Assembly (NCBI RefSeq): GCF_002000365.1
Contig: NZ_MVBK01000049.1
Coordinates: forward strand, 1-32,176
Direction: 5' to 3'
Origin: Thioalkalivibrio denitrificans
GTDB lineage: Bacteria; Pseudomonadota; Gammaproteobacteria; Ectothiorhodospirales; Ectothiorhodospiraceae
DNA: 32,176 bases
In this document: piece by piece, positions 16,761 through 25,124 of the stretch
Position numbering within the stretch: the first letter of the stretch is position 1
How the letters are laid out: each line of letters opens with the position of its first letter
The notes under the pieces: model-generated
Told to the model about the DNA's origin: nothing
Seen by the model: the letters and a program-made list of their open reading frames with translations, nothing else
Databases searched by the model: none
Made by a program: the position numbers and the translations under genes

Positions 16761-17945
16761 TCAGAACAACTCCACCGAACCCTCTTCAACGGACGTCTGC
16801 GACACGGGGCAATGGCGCTCGCGCTGCCATGTCTCGCGCCGCTCACGGACGCGTTCGGCGAGCTCGCCGCCATCCCCTGCGCCGTCCAGCTCCTGACACA
16901 ATTGCATCAACTGGCCGAGACTGCGCGATGCCGAGGCCAGGGCCTGTGAGGACATGTCCTCAAACTGCAGGGCGCGCACCGCGGTGGCCACCGCCTCGTC
17001 CAGCTCCGGACCCAGCATTGCAAGGGTATCCAGGGAAGACTGCATGCGGCTGCTGAGGGCCTCGGCGCGGCCGAACATGTCCTGAATGCGCTCCTTCTCC
17101 CGAAGGGTCTCGTTCATGTCCCGAGAGGCCATCCGGTTGACCGTTTCCTGCACCCGCGCCACCGCCTGGCGCGTCTCACCCACCTGGGTGCGTATCTGCT
17201 CGTTGAACTGGGCCGAGCGCTGGGACAGGCCGCGCACCTCCGTGGCCACCACCGCAAAGCCGCGCCCGGCCTCCCCCGCCCGTGCCGCCTCGATGCTGGC
17301 ATTGAGTGCCAGCAGGTTGGTCTGGTCCGCCAGGGCGCGGGACTCCTCCAGCAGACGGAAGATGCCGTCCAGATGTCCCAGCATGTCGTCCATGTGGTGG
17401 GCCGTCTGCACACTGAGCCTGCTCACCTGAACCAGGGTGTCAACGAAGAGTTGCAGGGCATCCTCCGACTTCGCGGCGAAACCGCTCATGAATCCGCTCA
17501 GAGTCATGGCGTCGCCCTGCTCGTCCTTCAACTCGATGCCGTCGCGCACCAGATCTCCCTGCTGGCGGGACAACTGGTGCAACCGGGTAAACGTATCGGA
17601 GAGTTCAGTAACCGCATGGCCGATCATGGAGGTGACCCGGTTCACCTCCTGCTCCACTTCACGCACCTCTCCTCCCACGGTCTCACGCACCTCGTCCAGG
17701 ACGCGTTCATGATGCCGCCTGTGGCTCTCAAGCGCCTGCGCGGGATCGGGGGCATCATCCGGCCGCGCGCCAGTCGGCCATCCGCCCATGATCACCGCGC
17801 CCAGAACGAGCGCCAGCAGCGCCTGCAGCCAGGCACCGCTGACAAGACCCATAAGCACCAGCACGACAGCCAACGCAATGCCCGTCCACCTCGGCCATTG
17901 CGCATCGCTCATGTGTTCCATCACGGATCTTGCCTGTTTCAACAT
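16761..17945 (-). CDS. Divergent membrane-anchored MCP-like signalling protein with CheZ-like motif and C-terminal VELF
   Basis: A 394-residue protein. Two hydrophobic segments (about 21-37 and 40-56) sit at the N-terminus with almost no periplasmic loop, so there is no external sensor. The rest is helical with an MCP hairpin tip at about 200-245 ([28 protein letters not shown], in two recognisable halves). HAMP and classical methylation helices are not apparent. Near the C-terminus LQFEDMSSQ (326-334) holds Asp330-x-x-x-Gln334, the spacing of the catalytic Asp143/Gln147 pair of CheZ. The protein ends EEGSVELF, matching the VELF end of CheD. The start at 17945 is favoured by AAGGAG 5 nt upstream, just after the cheB stop; longer starts would overlap cheB. 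It may be an array component or a CheY-P phosphatase-like element (inference). Confidence 0.85.
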   Translation of the reverse strand: MLKQARSVMEHMSDAQWPRWTGIALAVVLVLMGLVSGAWLQALLALVLGAVIMGGWPTGARPDDAPDPAQALESHRRHHERVLDEVRETVGGEVREVEQEVNRVTSMIGHAVTELSDTFTRLHQLSRQQGDLVRDGIELKDEQGDAMTLSGFMSGFAAKSEDALQLFVDTLVQVSRLSVQTAHHMDDMLGHLDGIFRLLEESRALADQTNLLALNASIEAARAGEAGRGFAVVATEVRGLSQRSAQFNEQIRTQVGETRQAVARVQETVNRMASRDMNETLREKERIQDMFGRAEALSSRMQSSLDTLAMLGPELDEAVATAVRALQFEDMSSQALASASRSLGQLMQLCQELDGAGDGGELAERVRERRETWQRERHCPVSQTSVEEGSVELF

Positions 17946-17950
17946 CATCG

Positions 17951-17956
17951 CTCCTT
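17951..17956 (-). promoter_or_regulatory. Ribosome binding site deciding the MCP-like gene start
   Basis: AAGGAG on the minus strand lies 5 nt before the ATG at 17945 and only 2 nt before the alternative ATG at 17948. It overlaps the last base of the cheB stop codon, which supports translational coupling and the 17945 start. Confidence 0.7.
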
Positions 17957-19059
17957 CATCCCGCATGGGCCGCAGGCTGGCGGAAGGCGGCGCGCAACAG
18001 GGCACCCGCGATGGCCTCCAGCGGCAACACCTCCTCCGCCGCCCCCCGTTTCACCGCCGCCCCGGGCATGCCCCAGACGACGCTGCTCGCTTCGTCCTGG
18101 GCCAGGGTCCGGCCCCCGGCGTCGCGCATCTCCCTGAGCCCCCGGGCACCGTCGTCGCCCATGCCCGTCAGCAGTGCCCCCACCGCGTTGATGCCCGCGC
18201 TCTGGGCCACCGAGCGAAACAGCACGTCCACGCTCGGACGATGCCGGTTCACCGGGGGACCGTCGCTCAGGTCGCACACGTAACGGGCGCCGTCGCGCCG
18301 CACCAGCAGGTGGCGCCCCCCCGGGGCGATGTAGGCGTGACCCGGCAGGAGCTGCTGGCCGTCGCGCGCCTCGCACACGGACAGGGCGCTCACCCCGTCC
18401 ATGCGCCGGGCGAACGGGCCGCTGAACTCGGCGGGGATATGCTGGGTGATCACGACGCCGGGGGCATCGGCGGGCAGTCGCTGCAGCACCTCGCGGATCG
18501 CCTCGGTGCCGCCCGTGGAGGCCCCGATGGCGATGATCGCATCCGTGGTCCTGAAAGGGCGGCCCCCGGGACGCGCATTGAGCACCGCGTCGGCACCGAG
18601 CCTGGGGGGCGCGCTGCCCGTCACCGCCGACACGCGCTCCCGTGTCAGGCGCGAGCGCGGCACCCGGGCGGCGGTCTTCACCTTGGCACGGATCTCCTCG
18701 GCGTACTCCTGCATTCCCTGCTGCACATCGATCCTGGGCTTGGAAACGAAATCCACCGCGCCCAGCTCCAGGGCCTGGAGGGTGATCTCCGCGCCTCTTT
18801 CCGTCAGGGAGGAGATCATCACCACCGGCAGGGGATGAAGCCGCATCAGGTTGCCCAGAAAGGTGATGCCGTCCATGCGCGGCATCTCCACATCGAGCGT
18901 CAACACATCCGGATGCAGCGCCTTGATCCGCTCCCGGGCCGCATAGGGATCCGGCGCCGTGCCCACCACCTCGATCTGCGGGTCGCCCCCCAGGATCTCG
19001 GTCAGCAGCTTGCGAATCAGCGCAGAATCGTCGATGACCAACACCTTCACCCTGTTCAT
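17956..19059 (-). CDS. cheB: Chemotaxis protein-glutamate methylesterase/deamidase CheB
   Basis: A 367-residue enzyme that removes methyl groups from receptor glutamates. The receiver (4-120) has D10-D11, Asp56 ([12 protein letters not shown]) and Lys107. After a basic linker, the methylesterase domain (172-362) holds the catalytic triad Ser181 (GASTGG), His207 (ITQHIP) and Asp303 (GMGDDGARG). The ATG at 19059 begins [12 protein letters not shown]; earlier in-frame starts only re-read cheD in another frame. The order cheR-cheD-cheB is that of the Pseudomonas aeruginosa che2 cluster. All catalytic residues are intact. Confidence 0.97.
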   Translation of the reverse strand: MNRVKVLVIDDSALIRKLLTEILGGDPQIEVVGTAPDPYAARERIKALHPDVLTLDVEMPRMDGITFLGNLMRLHPLPVVMISSLTERGAEITLQALELGAVDFVSKPRIDVQQGMQEYAEEIRAKVKTAARVPRSRLTRERVSAVTGSAPPRLGADAVLNARPGGRPFRTTDAIIAIGASTGGTEAIREVLQRLPADAPGVVITQHIPAEFSGPFARRMDGVSALSVCEARDGQQLLPGHAYIAPGGRHLLVRRDGARYVCDLSDGPPVNRHRPSVDVLFRSVAQSAGINAVGALLTGMGDDGARGLREMRDAGGRTLAQDEASSVVWGMPGAAVKRGAAEEVLPLEAIAGALLRAAFRQPAAHAG

Positions 19060-19144
19060 TGTCTGCCTCGATACCCATAGGGCGGCCCGTGGCCGCCGTG
19101 CCGTCGACCGGCATCGCCGGCTCCATGGCCGTCCGTCGTTCGCA

Positions 19145-19795
19145 TCAGAAAAGCTCCACCTCGCCCTGCACCGGCTTCGACTCGATCTCATGCAGATAGC
19201 GCGTCTCGCGCTCGAGGACGGTGTTGTTGTGCAGGGAGCGCAGCTTCTTGACCAGCATCCTGCCGGTGGCGGGGGTGTAATAGACCTTGCGCGGATGGAT
19301 GTCCCCCAGGTCCTGGGAGAGCACCCGCAGACGCTCGGCGCGCACATACTCCTGCACAAAACGGATGTTCTGGTCGCCGACGTCCGTCATCTGCGCAAGG
19401 ACACGCCCGCCGCCGGTGAGCTTGACCTCCAGCGCCTCCCGCCGGCCGCCGTGCTTGAGGATCTCGTTGATCAGCCGCTCCATGGCATGGCTGCCGTAAC
19501 GGGTGGAGGCGTCGACCCCCCTGGCCTCCCAGCTCCCCGCACCCAGACTCACCGGCAGCATGAAGTGATTCATGCCGCCCACGCCGGTCTCCGGATCCCG
19601 GATGCAGGCCGAGACGCAGGACCCCAGCACGGTGACGATGGTCTCGTTCTCCGCGGTCACGTAGAACTCGCCTGGCAGGAGCTTGGCGGCGTACATGCCG
19701 TGGGCATCGTCCCAGTAACGGTTGATGGCAGCGAAACCGGGCAGCGCCCTGGGCATGGGCGCACGGACCTGGTTATGGCGCACGGGGGTGTCCAT
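19145..19795 (-). CDS. cheD: Chemoreceptor glutamine deamidase CheD, with C-terminal VELF
   Basis: A 216-residue CheD. The catalytic Cys60 lies in [14 protein letters not shown] and His77 in GGMNHFMLP, with conserved Thr residues nearby; the family converts receptor Gln to Glu. The ATG at 19795 sits one base after the TGA of cheR, so coupling is likely. The protein is longer than the Thermotoga enzyme because of an N-terminal extension of about 40 residues and a C-terminal tail. The tail ends VQGEVELF, closely like the SVELF end of the MCP-like protein encoded two genes downstream. Function is secure; the tail role is open. Confidence 0.96.
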   Translation of the reverse strand: MDTPVRHNQVRAPMPRALPGFAAINRYWDDAHGMYAAKLLPGEFYVTAENETIVTVLGSCVSACIRDPETGVGGMNHFMLPVSLGAGSWEARGVDASTRYGSHAMERLINEILKHGGRREALEVKLTGGGRVLAQMTDVGDQNIRFVQEYVRAERLRVLSQDLGDIHPRKVYYTPATGRMLVKKLRSLHNNTVLERETRYLHEIESKPVQGEVELF

Positions 19796-19796
19796 C

Positions 19797-20657
19797 TCAG
19801 CGCTTCCGGTAGATTGTGCCGCCCACGGAGTCGAAGCGATCGTTGATCCGGAACAGACTCTCCGAGTGACCGATATACAGGTAGCCGCCCGGTGCCAGAA
19901 TGTCCGCGTAGCGGTCGAACAGGTTGCGCTGGGTCTTCTTGTCAAAATAGATCACCACGTTGCGGCAAAAGATGATGTCGAACGGGCCGCGCATCGGCCA
20001 CGGGCCGAGGAGGTTCAGGGGACGAAAAGCGATCATCTCGCGCAGTGAAGGGTGCACCCGGCACTTGCCGGCGTTCGCCCCCGTGCCCTTCTGGAACCAC
20101 TGGCGCCGGCGCTTGGAGTCCATGTCCCTGACGCGCTCGATGGGGTAGACACCCGTATCGGCCCTGGCCACCACGTTGGTGTCGATGTCGGTAGCCAGGA
20201 TACGGGTGTCCCAGCCGGAGAGCGCGGCACTCTCCCCGAGCACCATGGCGATGGAGTAGGGCTCCTCCCCCGTGGAGCAGCCCGCGGACCAGATGCGCAG
20301 ACGCCGCGTGGCGGCGTTGCGCTCCAGGACTTCGGGCACGGCCGTACGCGCCAGATGCTCGAAGTGATGATTCTCACGAAAGAAGGCGGTCAGGTTGGTG
20401 GTGATGGCGTTGACCAGCTCACCCAGCTCGCTTTCCGGGTCCTCCTCCAGGCGCGCGCAGTATTCGTCGAAGCTGCGCAGACCCAGCTGCCGGATACGCC
20501 GCGCCAGACGCCCGTACATCATCTGGCGTTTGTTCTCCCCCAGTACGATACCGGTGTGCTCCGAGGCCAGACGGCGCAGTTTGTCGAAGTGACGGTCGGT
20601 GAACTGGAACTCCCGGATCTCTGTATCCACGGGACGAACTCCCCTCTTGGCCGCCAT
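19797..20657 (-). CDS. cheR: Chemotaxis protein methyltransferase CheR
   Basis: A 286-residue S-adenosylmethionine-dependent methyltransferase that methylates receptor glutamates. The N-terminal helical domain (about 15-90) includes the basic helix GRLARRIRQLGL. NLTAFFRE (88-95) precedes the SAM site SAGCSTGEEPYS (124-135), ATDIDT (155-160) and FCRNVVIYFD (230-239). The ATG at 20657 was chosen because CheR proteins normally begin about 15-20 residues before the FxFTDRHF segment; a GTG at 20711 would add 18 residues and is a real alternative, as neither start has a strong ribosome binding site. A receptor two genes upstream carries a CheR-docking pentapeptide. Confidence 0.95.
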   Translation of the reverse strand: MAAKRGVRPVDTEIREFQFTDRHFDKLRRLASEHTGIVLGENKRQMMYGRLARRIRQLGLRSFDEYCARLEEDPESELGELVNAITTNLTAFFRENHHFEHLARTAVPEVLERNAATRRLRIWSAGCSTGEEPYSIAMVLGESAALSGWDTRILATDIDTNVVARADTGVYPIERVRDMDSKRRRQWFQKGTGANAGKCRVHPSLREMIAFRPLNLLGPWPMRGPFDIIFCRNVVIYFDKKTQRNLFDRYADILAPGGYLYIGHSESLFRINDRFDSVGGTIYRKR

Positions 20658-20759
20658 GGCCGCCCGCCCGGGCGGTCCTTGGTACGCCACACAGGATGCC
20701 GCCGGGTTCACTCAGGTACCCCCCCCGTTCGCCGGTGCCGGACAACTCGCACCGATCAC

Positions 20760-22772
20760 TCAGGAGGCACCCGCGTGGGCGGCCACCATCGAATCCTCGG
20801 ACACCGGATTCTCGCGCTTCCCGCCTTGGACGGTGTGCGCCTGAGCGCCCGCGCCGGCGGTCCGAAAGAAGCTCATGATCTCCACCATGCGCTGAGCCTG
20901 CTCCTCCATGGAACGCGAGGCCGCGGCCGCCTCCTCCACCAGCGAGGCGTTCTGCTGCGTCACCTCGTCCATCTGCGTGATCGCCTTGTTCACCTGCTCG
21001 ATCCCCGCCGACTGCTCCTGGCTCGCCGCGGCAATCTCCGCCACGATGTCGGTCACCTTCTTCACACTCTCCACAATCTCCGTGAGCGTCTTGCCGGAGT
21101 TGTCCACCAGCTCCGATCCGTTCTTCACCTTCTCCACCGAATCCTTGATCAGGTCCTTGATCTCCTTGGCCGCACCCGCGGAACGCTGCGCCAGATTGCG
21201 CACCTCCGTGGCCACCACCGCAAAGCCCCGGCCCTGCTCCCCGGCACGCGCCGCCTCCACCGCCGCGTTGAGCGCCAGCAGGTTCGTCTGGAAGGCGATC
21301 TCGTCGATTACGCTGATGATGTCGGCAATCTTGCGGCTCGAGGCGCTGATCTCGTTCATGGCCGAAACCGCCTGGGAGACCACCTTGCCGCCCGTCTCTG
21401 CCTGGCCGCGCGCGCCGATCGCCAGCTGATTGGCCTGGCTCGCGCTGTCGGCGTTCTGCTTCACCGTGGAGGTCATCTCCTCCATGCTCGACGCCGTCTC
21501 CTCCAGCGCGGATGCCTGCTCCTGCGTGCGCTGACTCAGATCGTCATTGCCCGTGGCGATCTCCTGGGCGGAGGTGCCCACGGCATCGGAGGCCTGACGG
21601 ACCTCAGTGACGATCCCGGCCAGCTTCTCCACCATGGTCCTCATGGCGGCCATCAGGCTGGTGCTGTCACCGCTGCGCACGGGCACCTGCACATCCAGTT
21701 CACCCGCGGCGATGCGGCCCGCGATGGACGCGGCCAGGGCGGGCTCGCCGCCCAGCTGCCGCAGGATGCTGCGAATGGTTGAAAAGGCCAGCAGGGCCGT
21801 GGCCGCCAGCGCCATGGCCGTGAGCAACAGGAACAGGTAGAGGGTATTCTGCGCGCCGGCACGCAAGGCCGCAGCCGCGTCCATGAGATCCACCGCCAGG
21901 CGGTCCTCCACGTCCTTGAGCCGGTCGATCCTGCCCGTGACCATCTCGAACCAGTGATCGGCGTCCACGTTCAGGGGGCGCCCGTCGATGCCCTCCACGG
22001 CCGTACGCACCATGCGCTCCGACGCCTCCACTTCGCGTCCGCTTACGGTCTGGCGGAAGAACTGCATCTGCTGCTCGCCGGCGGCCACCTCGAACTCGTG
22101 AAAATAGGTAGCCTGGGCGGCGGCGTTGCTCAGGAAACGCTCCACCATCTCGGGCGTGAAGCTGCCCGCGCCAAACACGACGTTGAGCACGGCGCGCTCG
22201 ATGCCGGCCCGCTCCTTGGCATGGGACAAGTTCGAATAGGCCGTGGCGAGCCGCGTCACCTCGCGGTCGTCGCTGAGCAGCATCGCCTGACGGCCCACGG
22301 ACAGCAGCGAGGCGATGGTGCGGGTGTAGTAGCCCAGGGCATCCGCGCCGGCGATGGAATGGTTGCTGATGGCGCCGCGCGTGGAATCCAGTTCGCGCAG
22401 GTCCCGCTCGGCCGCGTTGAGTGCCTGGATCAGGTCAGCGGACTGTCCGGAACGGTCAAAGGCCTGCAGGGTGGTGTTGAGTTCACCCAGCATGCGATCG
22501 GACTGCGTGCGCTGGGCCGGCAGTTCCGAGGCAAAGCGCTCGCCGCGGCTGGCCAGGAAGCCCCCGGTCATGCCGCGCTCGATCTGCAACTCGTGCGCCA
22601 CTGCGGAGAAACGCACCGACAGTTCCGCCAGGGCCTCAAGGTCCTGCATGGCGTTGGCCGTGCGCGACCGGTCCAGCACGCTGTTCACGGAGAAGAACAG
22701 CAGCCCGATCACGGGGAAGGCCAGAACCAGAAGCAGCCTGGCGCGTACGGTCATGTTATTGAATGAAATCAT
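20760..22772 (-). CDS. Methyl-accepting chemotaxis protein with NIT sensor domain
   Basis: A 670-residue receptor. TM1 is at about 11-33, TM2 at 311-333. The periplasmic domain contains the NIT signature [16 protein letters not shown]...QR (62-88), named for nitrate/nitrite-sensing proteins; the true ligand is unknown. A HAMP region (about 333-385) leads to an E. coli Tsr-like 36-heptad signalling domain with methylation helix [16 protein letters not shown] (420-435) and tip [20 protein letters not shown] (490-509). The C-terminus (ends VAAHAGAS) lacks the CheR-docking pentapeptide, so its methylation may depend on tagged neighbours in the array. The ATG at 22772 follows AGGAGGGAG. Residues 408-638 differ from the upstream MCP at only four positions. 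Confidence 0.95.
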   Translation of the reverse strand: MISFNNMTVRARLLLVLAFPVIGLLFFSVNSVLDRSRTANAMQDLEALAELSVRFSAVAHELQIERGMTGGFLASRGERFASELPAQRTQSDRMLGELNTTLQAFDRSGQSADLIQALNAAERDLRELDSTRGAISNHSIAGADALGYYTRTIASLLSVGRQAMLLSDDREVTRLATAYSNLSHAKERAGIERAVLNVVFGAGSFTPEMVERFLSNAAAQATYFHEFEVAAGEQQMQFFRQTVSGREVEASERMVRTAVEGIDGRPLNVDADHWFEMVTGRIDRLKDVEDRLAVDLMDAAAALRAGAQNTLYLFLLLTAMALAATALLAFSTIRSILRQLGGEPALAASIAGRIAAGELDVQVPVRSGDSTSLMAAMRTMVEKLAGIVTEVRQASDAVGTSAQEIATGNDDLSQRTQEQASALEETASSMEEMTSTVKQNADSASQANQLAIGARGQAETGGKVVSQAVSAMNEISASSRKIADIISVIDEIAFQTNLLALNAAVEAARAGEQGRGFAVVATEVRNLAQRSAGAAKEIKDLIKDSVEKVKNGSELVDNSGKTLTEIVESVKKVTDIVAEIAAASQEQSAGIEQVNKAITQMDEVTQQNASLVEEAAAASRSMEEQAQRMVEIMSFFRTAGAGAQAHTVQGGKRENPVSEDSMVAAHAGAS
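20859..21551 (-). repeat. Duplicated MCP signalling-domain DNA, copy 1
   Basis: Nearly identical DNA to 23040-23732 at a constant offset of 2181 bp, encoding 231 residues with four amino-acid differences. The sequences upstream (sensor, HAMP) and downstream (C-terminal tail) are unrelated or far more diverged. Confidence 0.92.
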
Positions 22773-22823
22773 GTCAACTCCCTCCTGATGTTCGGGATCG
22801 TTTCCTCGGACCGAAACGGCCCC

Positions 22824-24575
22824 TCAGAACTCTTGCCATTCGTCGGGCTCGGCGACCGGGCGCAGCGGCTTGCGCGGCGGGGGTGGCGGCTCCGGGCGTG
22901 GCTTTGCGGCCTGTACTGGCTTGGACTTGGGTTTTTCGGGTTTAGGCTTGTCCTGCCCGTTGGTCTTCGCGGCGGCCGGAGCCGCCTTCTCCTGACGCAT
23001 CGGCACGGAAGCCGTCACGGCACGGGCCGCGGCCGCGCCGGTGCGGAAGAAGCTCATGATCTGCACCATGCGCTGGGCCTGCTCCTCCATGGAACGCGAG
23101 GCCGCGGCCGCCTCCTCCACCAGCGAGGCGTTCTGCTGCGTCACTTCGTCCATCTGCGTGATCGCCTTGTTCACCTGCTCAATGCCCGCCGACTGCTCCT
23201 GGCTCGCCGCGGCAATCTCCGCCACAATGTCCGTCACCTTCTTCACGCTCTCCACAATCTCCGTGAGCGTCTTGCCGGAGTTGTCCACCAGCTCCGATCC
23301 GTTCTTCACCTTCTCCACCGAATCCTCGATCAGGTCCTTGATCTCCTTGGCCGCACCCGCGGAACGCTGCGCCAGATTGCGCACCTCCGTGGCCACCACC
23401 GCAAAGCCCCGGCCCTGCTCGCCGGCTCGCGCCGCCTCCACCGCCGCGTTGAGCGCCAGCAGGTTCGTCTGAAAGGCGATCTCGTCGATTACGCTGATGA
23501 TGTCGGCAATCTTGCGGCTCGAGGCGCTGATCTCGTTCATGGCCGAAACCGCCTGGGAGACCACCTTGCCGCCCGACTCTGCCTGGCCGCGCGCGCCGAT
23601 CGCCAGCTGATTGGCCTGGCTCGCGTTGTCGGCGTTCTGCTTCACCGTGGAGGTCATCTCCTCCATGCTCGACGCCGTCTCCTCCAGCGCAGACGCCTGC
23701 TCCTGCGTGCGCTGACTCAGATCGTCGTTGCCTGAGGCGATCTCACGGGCAGACGAGCCCACGGAATCAGACGCCGTGCGCACCTCGCCGACGATCTCCG
23801 AGAGTTTGCCGGACATCTCCCGCAGGGCGGTGAGCAACCGGCCCAGCTCGTCGTTTCGCTGCACCTGGATGTCATTGTCCAGTTCTCCCTGCGCAATGCG
23901 GTTGGCCACCGTCACCGCCTGGTTGAGCGGGCCCATGATGGCGCGCACCAGCAGCCACCCCATGGCGACCAGGAACACGAGGCCGAAGCCCATGGCGAGC
24001 ACCGTATACAGCCGCAGGTTCTCGTAGAGCGTCACGGCGTTGGCGTATTCCTCGCCGGCCACGTCGATCTGAAGACGCAGCAGCGCCTCGATGTTCTCCC
24101 CCACCGGTTCAAACAGCCGCATCATGTTGGCGTTGATGTGGGCACGGCTCTGCTCGAACTCGCCGGCGCGCAACAGCGACTGCGCCGGACGCAGCCCCTC
24201 CTGCACGAACCGCCCGCGGTTCCGGGCGAAGTCCTCCGCCAGGCGCGCCTCCTCCGGGGTCAGGTAAGTCGCCATGTACTCGTCCCAGATGCGGGTGATG
24301 GTGGCGATATTGGCGTCCATGCGTTCCATGTCCCGGCGGGCAGCCTGTGCGTCGGCATTCATGGTGGAACGGGTGGCCAGGTTGATGTTTTCCTGCAGCA
24401 ATCGTCCGATGTTGCGCAGCTGATCCAGGGGAACGGTGCGGTCCTCGTAGACCGTCTGCAGACCGTCGCGAACCATGCCAAGGCCGGTAATGCCCATGGC
24501 GCCCACCATCAGCAACAGCACGATCGCCACCGCCAGGGTGACATTCAATCGCAGCTTGACCGTAAGAGACTTCAT
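22824..24575 (-). CDS. Methyl-accepting chemotaxis protein with 4-helix-bundle sensor and C-terminal CheR-docking EWQEF
   Basis: A 583-residue receptor. TM1 is at about 10-33, a helical periplasmic domain of the 4HB_MCP type at 34-188, TM2 at 189-210, HAMP at 211-263, and a 36-heptad signalling domain with methylation helix (293-310) and tip (363-395). A flexible Lys/Pro/Ala-rich linker (about 513-577) ends in EWQEF, matching the [N/D/E/G]WxxF pentapeptide that tethers CheR (NWETF in E. coli Tar, GWEEF in Pseudomonas Aer2). It therefore probably serves as the methyltransferase anchor for this array. The gene lies between cheW and the NIT-domain MCP; the ATG at 24575 precedes a typical short cytoplasmic N-terminus. 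Confidence 0.96.
   Translation of the reverse strand: MKSLTVKLRLNVTLAVAIVLLLMVGAMGITGLGMVRDGLQTVYEDRTVPLDQLRNIGRLLQENINLATRSTMNADAQAARRDMERMDANIATITRIWDEYMATYLTPEEARLAEDFARNRGRFVQEGLRPAQSLLRAGEFEQSRAHINANMMRLFEPVGENIEALLRLQIDVAGEEYANAVTLYENLRLYTVLAMGFGLVFLVAMGWLLVRAIMGPLNQAVTVANRIAQGELDNDIQVQRNDELGRLLTALREMSGKLSEIVGEVRTASDSVGSSAREIASGNDDLSQRTQEQASALEETASSMEEMTSTVKQNADNASQANQLAIGARGQAESGGKVVSQAVSAMNEISASSRKIADIISVIDEIAFQTNLLALNAAVEAARAGEQGRGFAVVATEVRNLAQRSAGAAKEIKDLIEDSVEKVKNGSELVDNSGKTLTEIVESVKKVTDIVAEIAAASQEQSAGIEQVNKAITQMDEVTQQNASLVEEAAAASRSMEEQAQRMVQIMSFFRTGAAAARAVTASVPMRQEKAAPAAAKTNGQDKPKPEKPKSKPVQAAKPRPEPPPPPRKPLRPVAEPDEWQEF
23040..23732 (-). repeat. Duplicated MCP signalling-domain DNA, copy 2
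   Basis: Partner of 20859-21551 (offset 2181 bp, no indels). It starts within the FFRT codons after the signalling domain and ends at the GNDDL codons, where similarity drops abruptly. Confidence 0.92.
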
Positions 24576-24596
24576 CGTTTGATTACCTCGAAAAGG

Positions 24597-25124
24597 TCAT
24601 TCGGTTGCGCGGGAGATAGCGCTCAGCTCTTCCGGCCTCAACAGGCGGTCGATGTCCAGAAGCATCACCATGCTCTTGTCCAGGGTGGCCAGACCGCTGA
24701 TGAAGTCGGCGTCCACCACCGTGCCGAAATCCGGCTTCGGGCGGATGTCCTCGGGCGCGAAGTTCAGCACGTCCGAGACCGCATCGACGACGATGCCGAA
24801 TGTGCGCTCGCGGTCTTCGTGCATGAGCGACAGCACGATCACCACCGTGGTGGGGGTGTATTCCACCGATTCCAGGTTGAAGCGCATGCGCAGGTCCACG
24901 ATGGGCACGATAACGCCGCGCAGGTTCAACACACCCTTGAGATAGGCCGGCGCGTTGGGGATCTGGGTCACCGGGGTCCAGCCCTTGATCTCCTGAACGC
25001 GCAGGATGTCCACCCCGTAGTACTCGTCGGCCAGGGAGAAGGTCAGGTACTGGTTGACCTGTGAATCGCCGGCCTTCCCGGCGGTCTCCCGAAGACTCTG
25101 CTCTTGCTTGATCACCTGGGTCAT
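24597..25124 (-). CDS. cheW: Chemotaxis coupling protein CheW
   Basis: A 175-residue SH3-like adaptor that links receptors to CheA. The CheW fold starts at about residue 24 (YLTFSLADEYYGVDILRVQEI) and includes the conserved NLRGVIVPIVDLR (67-79) and a GIVVDAVSDV segment. A 20-residue polar N-terminal extension precedes it. The ATG at 25124 overlaps the TGA of cheA (ATGA) and is preceded by AGGAGG 4 nt upstream, inside the cheA end, so the two proteins should be made in a coupled ratio. Confidence 0.97.
   Translation of the reverse strand: MTQVIKQEQSLRETAGKAGDSQVNQYLTFSLADEYYGVDILRVQEIKGWTPVTQIPNAPAYLKGVLNLRGVIVPIVDLRMRFNLESVEYTPTTVVIVLSLMHEDRERTFGIVVDAVSDVLNFAPEDIRPKPDFGTVVDADFISGLATLDKSMVMLLDIDRLLRPEELSAISRATE

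Noticed and set aside
19060-19359. N-terminal extension of CheB up to 19359
   Set aside because: These 100 residues re-read the end of cheD and the spacer in another frame; CheB begins with its receiver at the ATG at 19059.
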